Shown here: piece by piece, positions 47,025-57,874 of the stretch | How the letters are laid out: each line of letters begins with the position of its first letter | Position numbering within the stretch: position 1 is the stretch's first letter | Assembly: GCF_029633865.1 (NCBI RefSeq) | Contig: NC_079214.1 | Coordinates: 22,690,873-22,754,872, forward strand | Reading direction: 5' to 3' | Source: Lampris incognitus | Lineage: Eukaryota; Chordata; Actinopteri; Lampriformes; Lampridae | DNA length: 64,000 bases | Translations under genes and position numbers: made by a program | The notes under the pieces: generated by a model | What the model saw: the letters and a program-made list of their open reading frames with translations, nothing else | Databases searched by the model: none | Told to the model about the DNA's origin: nothing

Positions 47025-47709
47025 TATGTTATTGTTGTTGCTAAAGAGAGAGAGAGAGAGATGGGGGGGGGGGTTAAGTGGTTGGAATTCACTTTTTTGT
47101 TACTCGCCATGTGGCGGGTAGGCTTCTGAGATTTACTCGCCAATCAGAAAATCTACTCGCATTTGGCGGGTGGCGAGTGTTAATTTCTGACCCTGCTTTG
47201 AACCGTTGACTCCAAGTATTCAAACCCATCCACCTTCGCCACCTCTACTTGTATACTCACCCCTTCGCTGTCCTCTCTCTCCTTTACGCATATGTATTCT
47301 GTCTTGCTGCTACCGAATTCATTCCTCTTTTCTCCAGTGCAAACCTCCACTTCTCCAGGCTCTCCTCAGCCTGTACCTAAAGATCGGTCATCCGCAAACA
47401 TCATAGTCCACGGAGACTCCTGCCTGATCTCGTCCGTCAACCTGTCCATCACCATTGCAAACAGGAAACGGCTGAGCCAATCCTTGGTGTAATCACACCT
47501 CCACCTTGAACCCATCAGTCACTCCTACCACACACCTCACCACTGTCACACTGCCCTAATACATATCCTGCAACACTCTTACATACTTCTCTGCCACTGC
47601 CGACTTCCTCATACAGTACCACACCTCCTCTCTTGACACCCTGTCATATGCTTTCTCTAAATCCACAAAGACACAATGTAACTCCTTCTTATGCTTGGTT
47701 TGTATATAT

Positions 47710-47838
47710 TGTAACGTGCATGGATAACGCGGCGGACCCTTTAGTGGACTGGTTAACGTTGTCGCCCGCGGTGCAGGAGATACGGGTCGCGTCCCAGCTG
47801 TGGCGACGGTTCCCGGACTGCCCCCCCCATTTGCTGCA
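47710..47838 (+). mobile_element. tRNA-like repeat, family B copy 3
   Basis: Plus-strand copy starting 'tgtaacgtgcatgg', with 'tttagtggactggttaacg' (A-box-like), 'acgggtcgcgtcc' (B-box-like) and an end 'tttgctgca'. It directly follows the truncated end of the RTE-like LINE. Confidence 0.65.
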
Positions 47839-48513
47839 TACGCCCATTTCACGCCGCGGCCATCTTGGATTTTTTAAAAAAATAAGTGGTGGGAACTTAG
47901 CCACGCCCCCTTCTTACTCAATCGGAAATCAATGCAGCCGGGGCCAGCAGCAAACATGGTTTGGACTACCAACCTTGAGCACCTGTGACAAAGCATCCGA
48001 GTTTTCTGGGTTTGGATAACAGTCACTGATGGGGGGTAGCTGCAACAGTAAATTCCTCCCGGGGCTCATGGACATGTAGCTGACTGCTAGCTTCTGTCAT
48101 GATGCTATCGCTAGCAGCACTAACGGGAGCAGACTCGGTGCTCGGCAGAATCTTAACTGCTTATGATAGTTCGCTGTTTATTTTTAAAAGCCTGAAAAAT
48201 GTTCAGTTGTTTTCGTTTGCTCTTTTCTAGGCTACTTATTTGCTTGCTAACACCAATTTTATACTGTCTAATGCTAACACACAAGGTAACGTTACCGGTA
48301 AGCATAGGCGGCGTTTGACATTCGAACCAGGGGAGGCAAAAAAAACCAAAAACTGATTGTCACAGCTGAGACCTGGCCTACCACCCTGGGAACACCGCAC
48401 GAGCAGATATGGACAAAACAAACATGTTAAATAAACATATATGTTTATTTTTAAAGCAGATTTGAAATTACATCGTGTAAACTACTAATAAGACACGTTA
48501 GCCCCTAGTTAAC
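47839..48513. other. Intergenic DNA, nothing assigned
   Basis: Contains 'ctagcttctgtcatgatgct' and CpG-bearing words but no recognised gene. The text near 48302-48350 (aggcggcg...ccaggggaggcaaa) looks like a DNA-transposon subterminal region but no partner end was found. Confidence 0.35.
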
Positions 48514-48612
48514 GGGTCTGACTCTTTAGCCGAGCGGTTAGTGATGTCGCCTTGTGGTGCAGCACACCTTGTATCGAATCCCGCACCGGGCAAGAAAATA
48601 ACCGGTTACAAT
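48514..48612 (+). mobile_element. tRNA-derived SINE head
   Basis: An A-box-like 'tagccgagcggttagtg' and a B-box-like 'gtatcgaatcccgcacc' lie at tRNA-like spacing, resembling a tRNA with a long variable arm. It lacks a foldable acceptor stem and a proper 3' end, so it is read as a SINE head and not a tRNA gene. It is related to the family B repeats. Confidence 0.55.
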
Positions 48613-48784
48613 CGTAACAATTCACCTTTCTGAAATCCAATCACGGCACGGCTGCCTTGGAACGCAATCGACACACGGTGGCGGAGTGCCCCGACACTTA
48701 AACATTAAACTAAATGCAACAGCCCCAACGTAAATAAAGTCCTAAATCAAAGGGGCATCTCCAGGAATTAAGGAAGTGTTCGAC

Positions 48785-49108
48785 TTAAGTGGAAAACGAT
48801 CGTTTTGTACTTCCAAAACATTTTGAGGGGAATTGGGGCAGAGTAGGTTGCTTAGGACAGCCATGTTTTTCTCCAAGATCATCTGTGTTACCTAGTTCGG
48901 CTCGTGCGTCTGCGGGGTGACTGTCAGGACTGCTAGCAGTTGCTGCTAATCCAGAGCTGCTCCAAGTTTCCTCCAAGTTCACAACAGTATCGTTTTGCCT
49001 ATCGTCATCATCGGTTATTGATGTTTGTGTTGTATCCTTGTTAGATCCCGATGGCTGACCATTTGTGTCGTCTGGAGCTCGACGTTTTAAAAATCTCCTT
49101 ATGTCCAT
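48785..49108 (-). pseudogene. N-terminal fragment of a hAT-derived TTF-finger protein (ZMYM1-like)
   Basis: A 107-codon frame starts 'MDIRRFLKRRAPDD', continues through an acidic, Ser-rich linker and ends 'QPTLPQFPSKCFGS', 'TKRSFST'. The 'MDIRRF' opening and the 'LPQFP' lead-in to a TTF-type zinc finger are what I recall from hAT-type transposases and ZMYM1-like proteins. The finger and catalytic part should follow, but the frame stops at once and nothing matching continues to the left. It is read as the remaining 5' exon of an inactive element; a spliced downstream exon cannot be excluded. Confidence 0.45.
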
Positions 49109-49549
49109 ATTTTCGTGCCGACTAGATAACTACAACGTTATTACCCATGTATGCTAGCTGAGAATCGCTGGTTCGATTTACGTTAGCGTACGTGTCACTC
49201 GTCACATGACCCAGAGCCCTGAACATTTTTTTTTTACTAAAGCAGTATATGAACTCAGATGTATTACCTAGTACCATTTAGTTCTTTTGTGTTATTTAAA
49301 ATATTGATAAAATATCTGGTCATGCCAAACGTAATTATTCCACTCTTTTTGGAAACAATGCAATTACCCGTTTCAGCCACCAGGGGGGCAGTGCTCCCCC
49401 TGCCCCCCCCCCCCGCAAACTCCGCGCACGCCGGTAAGCTAAATCCAACATTGCCAACGTCACGATTAAACGCCAGAAATGTTGATCATGCAATGACCTA
49501 TAGGCTGATGAACTCAAGAGGGCATCCAACTCGGTCAAAGTAAAAGCAT

Positions 49550-52500
49550 TACAGTCTAGATTCAAGCCTCCTAGGGGGTGGATAGCCCCATCTAAGGAAA
49601 CCTGTGAGAAGCGACGCAAAATTCCGGAGGATTTTTTGTTTTTTTATGAGAGAGCATTTACCCCACTCTGCGTTACACCGATGAGTTGCAATGAAGAATT
49701 TAGTATGCCCTAATCTTAACCTGCTAATCATGTTCTGTTCTCGCATGCTCTTCCCCCAAGCCCTTTCTACTCCTACTTCCTGTTGGATCCGGTACAGATG
49801 TCGTCCCTTTACATTGTTGTCCCACAATTTATGCCATTGTGCTTTGATTTTGTGTCTAATGAATGATTTTGTTTCCGCTTTACTGATACTGACAGTTCTA
49901 CATGACTTGCTGGTAAACCGGTTTTGGCCAGTTGATCCACTGTTTCATCTCCCCTAATTCCTACATGAGCTAGTATCCACAAAAACTGGACATCTATTCC
50001 TAACCTAGCAATCCTGTATAATAACTGTAATATTTCACACAAATATCTCGTCGACACTTTGAAGATGTATTTTTAAACTAATTAAGGCTGCACTGGAGTC
50101 TGAACAAAATAAAACTTGCATTGGTTCTATTTCCTCTACCCACTGAAGAGCTAATGAGATAGCCATCATTCCCACAGTATACATCGCTAAGTGATCACTT
50201 TTTTCACTCTGACCTTTAACTCAGGAACATAAAATGCACAACCGGTTTTTCCATTCTCTGGATTTTTGGATCCATCAGTAAATATATGTAAATATTGTCC
50301 ATAAATTTCACATATAACAGTGTTCACATAAGCCTGCACATTGATTGTATTTCTTTTTGAGTGTAAATGAGCCAATATAGAGAAACCTACTACTGGCTGA
50401 GGTAGTAACCATGGTGGAACAGCTGATATTAAAACAGTTTGATGAATATTCTAGTCTTTGATTCCAAATTCCTTACATATATCTGAGACACCAACACAAA
50501 AACTCTCTTTCTAAGTTTGTTACTTTCCCAACTCATATCTAATATCTGTTTTGTAGGGTGTGAGTTTTTATGCCCCTGCAGATTTGCCCAGTAATTAGCC
50601 ATTAACTGTCTCCTCCTTAAAGAAAGAGGCATTTCTCCAACCTCTACCTCAAGTGCTGACACTGGTGTAGACTTAACTGCCCCACAACATAATCTTAAAA
50701 CTTGAGCCTGGATTCTTTCCAGCCTTTTTAAAGAAGTACATGCAGCTGAACCAAACACAATACAACCATAATCCAGGACTGATCTAATTAAAGCTGTATA
50801 AATGCTCCTCAAAACAACTGTATCAGCCCCCCCCCCACATAGTGCCTGCCAAGCATCTCATAACATTCAAAACTTTTTACATTTATCTTCTATTTCATGA
50901 ATGTGATTTTTCCATGTGGCCCTCTCATCCACCCATACTCAAAGGAATTTAAATGCTTTCATTTTCCTTAATCCTTGGCCATATAGTTTTGAACTAACAG
51001 CTTCTCCTACCAATAAAAAAATCCAGTTTCTGATTTTTCTACTGACAACTTAAACCCCCATGTCAAAGACCAGTTTTCAGCTTCTATAATTGCTTCCTGA
51101 ACTTTTCCCACAACATATTTTACATCCCTACCCCTTTTCCAAATTGCTCCATCATCTGCAAAAAGTGACTAGACCCACCTGCGTATATACATCATTTATT
51201 ATAATGGAGAACAGAAGAGGACTAATCACACTACCCTGAGGGGTTCCATTCTCAACAACATACCTCCCTGAAAATGAGTTCCCAACACGAACTCGAATAG
51301 CAAGACTAAATAAAAAGTCCCTAATCCAATTATATACTTTACCTCCAACACCCATAACATCCAATTTGATTAAAAGTCCTTCCTTCCACATCATGTCATA
51401 AGCCTTTTCCACATCAAAGAAAACAGCTACAACACACTCTTTATTTACTTGAGCTTTCTTGATGTCAGACTCCAATGGATCTAAAGTACTACGGCCTCTT
51501 CTGAACCCACTGATATGAAGCGAGTAATTAATTTTTCTATGTAATACGTCAACCTTTCTGTAACCATTCTTTCCATAATTTTGCATATGTGTGATGTCAA
51601 AGCTATAGGCCTATAACTGGAGTGGTAGGGTCTTTCCCAGGTTTTTCGACAGGAATAATGACAGCCTCTTTCCACACTATTGGAAGTTTGCTTTCCTCCC
51701 AGATTTTACTGTACAGCTCCAACAGCCTTCCTAAAGCAAAATCCCTTAATTTCGACAATATTATATAACATACATTGTCTTTTCCAGGGGCAGTCATTTT
51801 ACACTTATTCAGTGCTCTTCTCAACTCATGAATGAAAAACGGTACATCTAAAATATTCTGAGATACATTCCTTTTCTCATATACATTGGGGTGTTCATCT
51901 AACATTTGCTGCGTCTTGATTTTACCTTCTTCTGTTAAATTATCTGAACTATGGACTTTAACAAAGTTTTTGTCTAACATTTCTACCTTTTCCATATTAT
52001 CAAAAGCAAGTTCCCCTCCATTTTGTAACACTGGTAAATTTCTTTCCTGTCTGATTCCCCCCCATCATTTTAATCATTCCCCATACTTTATCTAATTGTG
52101 TTGTCCTCCCAATATTTGAACAGAATCCTCTCGAACACAACCTTTTTTTCTCTTTTGACAGTTTTCCTCACCAATGTTTGAGCTTTTTTACAATCTAATA
52201 AATTCTGTAAGGAATGCATCTTTTTTTAATTCTCTAAATGATCTGTCTATTTCGATTGCTTCAGAGCATTCTTCATTCCACCATGGTACCATCTTAACAC
52301 ACTTACTAGGCCTACCAATTTTTTTCCCAATCGCTTGAGTTGCACCTTTATTTATAGCCAAAGTAATATGTTCATTTATTTCATCAATATTTCCCGACAT
52401 ATCAATCTTACCAATCTCTGAATAAGAAATACTAGTAAATGATTCCCAATGTGCCTTACCAAAATTCCACCTCATGATACCATCAAGCTGAACCACATTA

Positions 52501-52600
52501 CTCATATCAAACTTGATTACAATTGGATACCATAAGACATTTCTTCTTTGATAAAGATTGCACATCCCCCTCCCTGACTACCATCTCTGTCTTGTCTTAA
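49550..52600 (-). pseudogene. ORF2 of the I-like LINE: endonuclease remnant, reverse transcriptase, RNase H
   Basis: Readable blocks include 'QGGGCAIFIKEE' (endonuclease), which runs abruptly into 'PIVIKFDMSN', so the endonuclease core is deleted. The linker 'VPWWNEECSEAIE' is intact. Reverse transcriptase shows 'APGKDNVCYIILSK', 'SSYRPIALTSHICK', 'AVFFDVEKAYDMMW' (first Asp), 'NGTPQGSVISPLLF' and, in another frame near 51150, an F-A-D-D box. The RNase H blocks near 50260 and 49960 supply Asp, and 'ETVDQLAK' marks its C-terminal part. The reading needs many frame changes, so it is a pseudogene. Confidence 0.8.
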
Positions 52601-53305
52601 TGAACTTTACCCCCTAATATTAATATTAAAGTCCAAGTGTGCTTTCAGCCATGTCTTGAATGCAAATAACATCTGGTTTCTCACTTAACTGTTGTATATA
52701 TGATTTAAATTCCTGGCCATTCACAATAAGGCTTCTAGCATTCCATTGTAGAATAAGGAGAACCATTATACTAATCACCAAGCTGTGAGAAGCCATCATT
52801 GGCAGCTAGCATATCATGTAAAATCTCTACAGTTAAATCCTTTACACCCAAATATTCATCTGCTGCTTCCACTATAGTCTGCAGCAAAGTAACATTTACA
52901 ACCTTCCCAATAAAGGCCATAACGTTTTACTTATCCACAATCAACGTATCATCTTTTACTGCACACATAGTATGTGAACATGTCATAGGACTTGCCTTCT
53001 GCATCTGTGGTAGTTTGGGAAAATCTCTTGTAGAGATTATGTTTGTAGGTAGCTGTGACTTTACCGCCATGCTTTGTGACAATTGTTTTGCTGCTTCAGC
53101 ATAAAGACACTTTGTTTTACACTTTGTATCTCTGGATTGCCTTTACTCTTTTGTACCTCACACCGCTGAAATGCTGCACTATGCTCTCCACCACAATTAC
53201 AGCATTTTAGCTTGGCATCAGCTGCACATCCACCATATTCATGTTCTCAGCACATCTAACACATCTTGATTTTGCCTTATACTGATCTGCTACATGTCCT
53301 ATTCT

Positions 53306-54031
53306 ACTACTACTACTTTCGGCTGCTCCCGTTAGGGGTCGCCACAGCGGATCATCCGTTTCCATTTCTTCCTGTCCTCTGCATCTTCCTTTGTCATACC
53401 AGCCACCTGCATGTCTTCCCTCACCAGTTTCATAAACCTCCTCTTTGCCTTCCTCTTTTCCTCTCCCCTGGCAGCTCCATATTCAGCATCCTTCTCCCAA
53501 TATACCCAGCATCTCTCCTCCACACATGCCCAAGCCATCTCATCTTGCCTCTCTTGCTTTGTCTCCAAACCGTCCAACTTGAGCGGTCCCTCTAATATAA
53601 TCGTTCCTAATCCTGTTCTTCTTCATCACTCCCAATGAAAATCTTAGCATCTTCAACTCTGCCAGCCCCAGCTCCGCCTCCTGTCTTTTCGTCAGTGCCA
53701 CTGTCTCCAAACATATAACATAGCTGGTCTCACAACCATCTTGTAAACCTTCCCTTTAACACTTGTTGGTACTCTTCTGTCACAAATCACTCCTGACACT
53801 CTTCTCCACCCACTCCACCCTGCCTGCACTCTCTTCTTCACCTCTCCTGCAGTCCCCGTTACTTTGGACAGTTGACCCGAAGTATTTAGACTCATATGCC
53901 TTCATCACCCCCACTCCTTGCATCCTGACCATTCCACTGTCCTCCCTCTCATTCACGCATAGGTATTCCATCTTGCTCCGAATGACTTTAATTCCTCTTC
54001 TCTCGAGTGCATGCCTCCACCTCTCCAGGCT
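53306..54031 (-). mobile_element. RTE-like LINE, 5' truncated, inserted in ORF1 of the I-like LINE
   Basis: 726 bp flanked by the perfect 13-bp duplication catgtcctattct (53293-53305 and 54032-54044). The minus strand encodes 'SLERWRHALERRGIK', 'AGRVEWVEKSV' and the family C-terminus '[13 protein letters not shown]' (shifted) with '[14 protein letters not shown]', followed by the 'gggagcagccgaaagtagtag' tail. It is the same family as the fragments at 12.7, 41.1 and 45.5 kb. Confidence 0.93.
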
Positions 54032-54044
54032 CATGTCCTATTCT

Positions 54045-54710
54045 CTGACACTTAAAGCACCTCACTGGCTTGGGAACATATTCTCTGACAGGGAAACTCA
54101 TGCACCCAATCATTACCTTCTGTGCCAACTTTCCCTCAAACTGAAGGAGAACTGACAAACTGTCGACCATTTTATCCTGGTATCTAGTTGGAAGATGCTT
54201 CACTACCGACACTTTCCCCACTTTAATTTCTTTCCTGAGTTCTTCCACACTGATATCTAAGGGAACTCCACTTATCTTCTTATTTGTCCCGGGAACATGG
54301 CTTTTAATTTGGACTTAATTCAGCGTCGTCATCTTCAATATCTTATCGCGTTGAACAACATTAACAACATTCAACAACAATCTTGCTTTGTTCAAAAACC
54401 TTGCCTGCTTAATAGGCCCAATCTCATGTTGAATAGCTTTTGTGAGTTTCACTGAATGTAACTTGCCACTGGAATGATCTCCAAATTCAATAATCACTTT
54501 CCACTCTTCACTCTCATCTCTCAGCTTTTTTCCCAGACCATTTTGTTTTTCCGACTCACTTTCATTGGGCACTGAATTCTTCTTCCTAGTTTTCTTCAAC
54601 CTTACTGCACTCCATTCTCTTTGAACTTCTTCCGATTCGCTAGACATTGGTTCACCATTTTCAAAGTTTGCCGTTCTGGGATTCAAACACACCATTCTCC
54701 AACCACCCAC
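54045..54710 (-). pseudogene. ORF1 (gag-like) of the I-like LINE, split
   Basis: Two minus-strand frames, 54710-54315 and 54248-53988, form a gag-like ORF1. The first is highly charged ('EVQREWSAVRLKKTRKK') with 'LHSVKLTKAIQHEIG'. The second holds 'GKVSVVKHLPTRYQ' and a zinc knuckle beginning 'PVRCFKCQRIGH'. The knuckle is interrupted exactly at the target duplication of the nested LINE; further Cys residues ('SRCVRCAENMN') resume beyond the insertion near 53240. ORF1 binds element RNA in such LINEs. Confidence 0.7.
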
Positions 54711-54800
54711 TCCAAAGGATTTTTATGCACTGGCTTTGCCGAACACAAAACAATCTTGTCGACAATTCTGTGCATGTCGTTGACATTTATCTATGGTAAA

Positions 54801-55583
54801 TCCTGCAGGCATCGCGAAAAATATGCTATTGTCAATAGCGCACGCCAACAAACAGGAAACTGGTATGACCGCTGCATTAGAAACCGGAAGTCAGTGGACT
54901 ACAGTTATGCACAGGGCGTTAAAATTCTCTGTAAACTGTGGACAGCCTCGACAAGGTTCCTATCGGATTTAGTAACTAAAAAACTCAAGACATATGTTTC
55001 ACATACCTACTTATTTGAGGGTGGAAATGAGACAGAAAGATCGCTTTTTTAATAAAGTCTAGCAACTGCCGTTGGTGTTAAACGACGCAGGAAACATGAA
55101 CAATGGAAATAATATTTTCGGTTAAGTTTTTTCCCCCCCATTCGTCTGTGTGACAAGACTGCCGCTCCTCATTTCGTATGAGATACGAGGGTTGTAATTA
55201 GCCTCTGATGGAAAACCATCAGAGCTGTCAGGAAATGCGTTGTGCTCCATGTTGGACACTCCCCAATACACTGTGTTGAGTTGTTTGAGTCTTGTAACGA
55301 TAAACATTAGGGATATGGTCCTCTATACGTTATTGGCGCTAATGCAGGTGCTTTTATTTTGAAAAACGACACTTGCTTTGATGTTTTTACAGTGATTTGT
55401 TATGTCAGTAGTCAGATTGCTCTCATGTGACGAGGGACTGTCAATTACATGGAGCTCCATGGTAGCCTAGGAAGTCTCTAATGGTGCAGAGCAATGCACT
55501 TTAGATTTTCAGAAATCAACTTCCTTTGGTTTTAAGCAAGATAAGGCAGAATTATAGCAACCCCACCGTTTGAAGGCCAATAT
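54801..55583. other. Intergenic DNA, nothing recognised
   Basis: A plus-strand frame 54621-55052 runs out of the LINE ORF1 antisense strand and has no domain. No promoter, RNA gene or transposon end was recognised. Confidence 0.4.
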
Positions 55584-55741
55584 ATTACAGCGAATTCGGG
55601 GGGCAGTCTGGGAAACCGTCGCCACAGCCGGGACGCGAACCCGTGTCTCCCACTCCGCAAGCGACAACGTTAACCAGGCGACTAAATGGTTCGACCCGTT
55701 AGACAAGGACCAACGTGTCTACTTATCCATGCACGTTACAC
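55584..55741 (-). mobile_element. tRNA-like repeat, family B copy 4
   Basis: On the minus strand: 'tgtaacgtgcatggataagt', then 'gtcgcctggttaacg' (A-box-like), 'acgggttcgcgtccc' (B-box-like, canonical GGTTCG core), and an end 'gaattcgctgtaa'. About 158 bp. Confidence 0.68.
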
Positions 55742-55899
55742 TATCAAGCTAACAAGTTTGAGACACAATAGCACGCATGCAAGATTCAAAGCCGATTGAA
55801 CAAAGAAAATCCTAATCCAGATAATAGAGAGGGGGGGGGACTACTGGCAAATTGCGGCCTTAATGAAAGCGTAGCAGTTTCTAAACCCCTTCTTCAGCG

Positions 55900-56330
55900 A
55901 AAAGTTAAAACTGTTAGCATGGCCCAAGAGATACTGAAATTTCACTGATGTAGACTGGAGGAAAGTCTTATTTTGTGGATTTTTTTATTGATGGGTCAAG
56001 ATGCGAAGTTTTCCCTTGTACTCATAGAGTTTATGTGAGTAGAGGGCTGCATGAACGGTTAATGCTACAATGCATGAAGCCTACAGTCAGCTGTAGGCTT
56101 GGGGCTGTTTTGGCCTATTCTGGAGTCAGTGACTTCCACAGGATCAATTACACATCAACCGAAGACAAGTATCACCACACCCTTCTACAGGGCATGCCAT
56201 CCTTACTGGCTTAAACCTCTTAACAGTGGACTCACTTCCCAGTGGGACAACAATCAGAAACACACATCAGGTATTTGTCAGAACTATGTGAAGTCCGAGT
56301 TAGAGCAAGGCATGTATGGCTTTCCCTTTG
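55900..56330 (+). pseudogene. Tc1-like transposase remnant
   Basis: The decayed plus-strand text reads 'WRKVLF', then 'DGSRCEVFPCTHRVYV' (first Asp region), 'GAVLAYSGVSDFHRI' and 'WDNNQKHTSG' (second Asp region with changes). Frames alternate and no termini were found. It differs in sequence from the other three Tc1 families here. Confidence 0.6.
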
Positions 56331-57420
56331 CTGTCACTCACCTGAGTAGATTAACATACGCACACAACTACTCTTCCCTGCACCCCTGACAGTCACATTA
56401 GCTGTCTCCAGCTGAACAGATATTTTCTGATCATATCCTTTTCTATGGGAACTTATTGCAAGAGGCTTTGGGGAGGTCATCTACTACACCGAGGCCATGG
56501 TGTAATGAGGCAATACCGTATCATGCATGAACCATTAACTGCTACACTGAAAGCAAAACTATGAAGTTTGCATTTAATATTATATTGCACTAGCCTACAA
56601 TACTTCATAACATTGAAATGGGATTCTATTGAAATAATGTGCTTCTAAAATATCAAATCCAAAGAGAGTCATTTGAGCCCGATAGTGTTTCGATTCCTAT
56701 AGTCATCACTGAGGATGTACAATCAAATCAGTGATCTCAAGGTACCACCAGCAAGATTGTTTGCGAGGGATTTTCAGCCATATTGAATAAGCAATCAAAG
56801 AACCACATCCCATTTACCATGTAACAAGCAATTTCCTTTAAAGGTTATATTTGTAGACAAAAGAAAAAAAAACAACTAATGTGCATTGACTACTCGATGA
56901 CTGCAATTCATTCACATACCATGCTCTTGGTGTTTTGTCACATTCGTTGCAACCTTCTTGTTTTAGATTTGAAGTTTGTTCAATATGTTAAAACAATTGT
57001 TTTACCTAACCCATTTAACCAATTGTATATTTGAATGTGGTTTTGAAATTTTCCAAAAATTTACCTCAAGATACTAGTCTTTTCCGGTTTTTACAGCAAT
57101 CCTTAATGTAAACACAACTTACTGTAACTTGAAAAATATTAACAAATCACCAGGGATTAGTTATCACCAAACAATAGGCAATGTTGGGTGTGGTAAGTCA
57201 GTCAATTTTACTTGCCACCATTCAGTCAAACTCACCCTTTACACTAAAATTGGATAAAATCAGGTTAGGCAGGTGTGTGAAGATTTACCCAGGCTACATG
57301 CCACCGTTTTTGTATTCAAAAGCAACAACTGACATGTATAAAAAGTGGATGTCATCCTTTAAGTACTCACTTAGTATGGCTTAAAATTGCTCAGAAACCT
57401 AAACATGCAATTTCATCTTC
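56331..57420. other. Intergenic DNA, nothing recognised
   Basis: AT-rich sequence between the Tc1 remnant and a SINE. No gene or repeat family recognised. Confidence 0.4.
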
Positions 57421-57433
57421 AAAGTGATGAGTA

Positions 57434-57861
57434 CCCCCCCATTTTCTCCCTAATTGTATCTGGCCAATTACCCCACTCTTCCGAGCCGTACCGGTCGCTG
57501 CTCCACCCCCTTTGCCGAGCCAGGGAGGGCTGCAGACTACCACGTCTCCTCCGATACATGTGGAGTCGCCAGCCGCTTTTTTTCACCTGACAGTGAGAAG
57601 TTTCGCCAGGGGGACATGGCACACGGGAGGATTACGCTATTCTCCCCAGTTCCCCCTCCCCCGAACAGGTGCCCCAACTGACCAGAGGAGGCGCTAGTGT
57701 AGCAACCCGGACACATACCCACATCCGACTTCCCACCCACAGACATGGCCAATTGTGTCTGTAGGGACGCCCGACCGAGCCGGAGGTAACATGGGGATTC
57801 GAACCGGCGATCCCCATGTTGGTAGGTAATAGAATAGACCGCTACGCTACCCGGATGCCCT
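57434..57861 (-). mobile_element. tRNA-derived SINE, family A copy 3
   Basis: Minus-strand head with 'gggcatccgggtagcgtag' (A-box region) and 'cggttcgaatccccatg' (B-box), followed by the family body and a 'gggagaaaatgggg' tail. Flanks aaagtgatgagta (57421-57433) and aaagcaatgagta (57862-57874) form a 13-bp duplication with two mismatches. Confidence 0.9.
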
Positions 57862-57874
57862 AAAGCAATGAGTA

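Larger units (their letters stand above)
46008..47195. mobile_element. Non-autonomous hAT element nested in the LINE
   Basis: 1188 bp with ends 'aagggtccgaaattaac' and (opposite strand) 'cagggtcagaaattaac', flanked by a perfect 8-bp duplication CTTTGAAC (46000-46007, 47196-47203). Subterminal 'accggcca'/'ggcgggtagg' words face inward. There is no transposase. It carries SINE-like segments near 46515-46772 and 46876-47024 and an (AG)n-poly(G) run at 47045-47076. Confidence 0.92.
45450..47695 (-). mobile_element. RTE-like LINE copy interrupted by a hAT element
   Basis: The minus strand carries 3' parts of a LINE ORF2 in two blocks, 45450-46007 and 47196-47695. The first includes 'KMLRFLVE', '[14 protein letters not shown]' and 'KRKKGRPKKRF'. 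The second includes 'ELHCVFVDLEKAYDRV' (palm-domain Asp) and 'EEVWYCMRKS'. The two blocks join where the hAT at 46008-47195 left its 8-bp duplication. It is 5' truncated near 47695, and stops are frequent. Confidence 0.85.
49440..54800 (-). mobile_element. I-clade-like LINE with RNase H domain, decayed and interrupted
   Basis: About 5.3 kb on the minus strand. The order is a gag-like ORF1 (54710 downward) with CCHC fingers, apurinic endonuclease ('ILQWNARSL' near 52745), reverse transcriptase (about 52030-51100) and RNase H ('HIFTDGSKNPENG' near 50260, 'ILAHVGIRGDETVDQLAK' near 49960). It ends in a 'RLRLGHT' segment near 49700. A LINE with both an APE endonuclease and a C-terminal RNase H fits the I group (I/Nimb-like); the assignment is inference. 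Many stops and shifts show it is dead. Ends are approximate. Confidence 0.85.

Noticed and set aside
48514-48612. Possible tRNA gene
   Set aside because: A and B boxes are present, but no pairing acceptor stem or complete cloverleaf could be drawn. It is better read as a SINE head.
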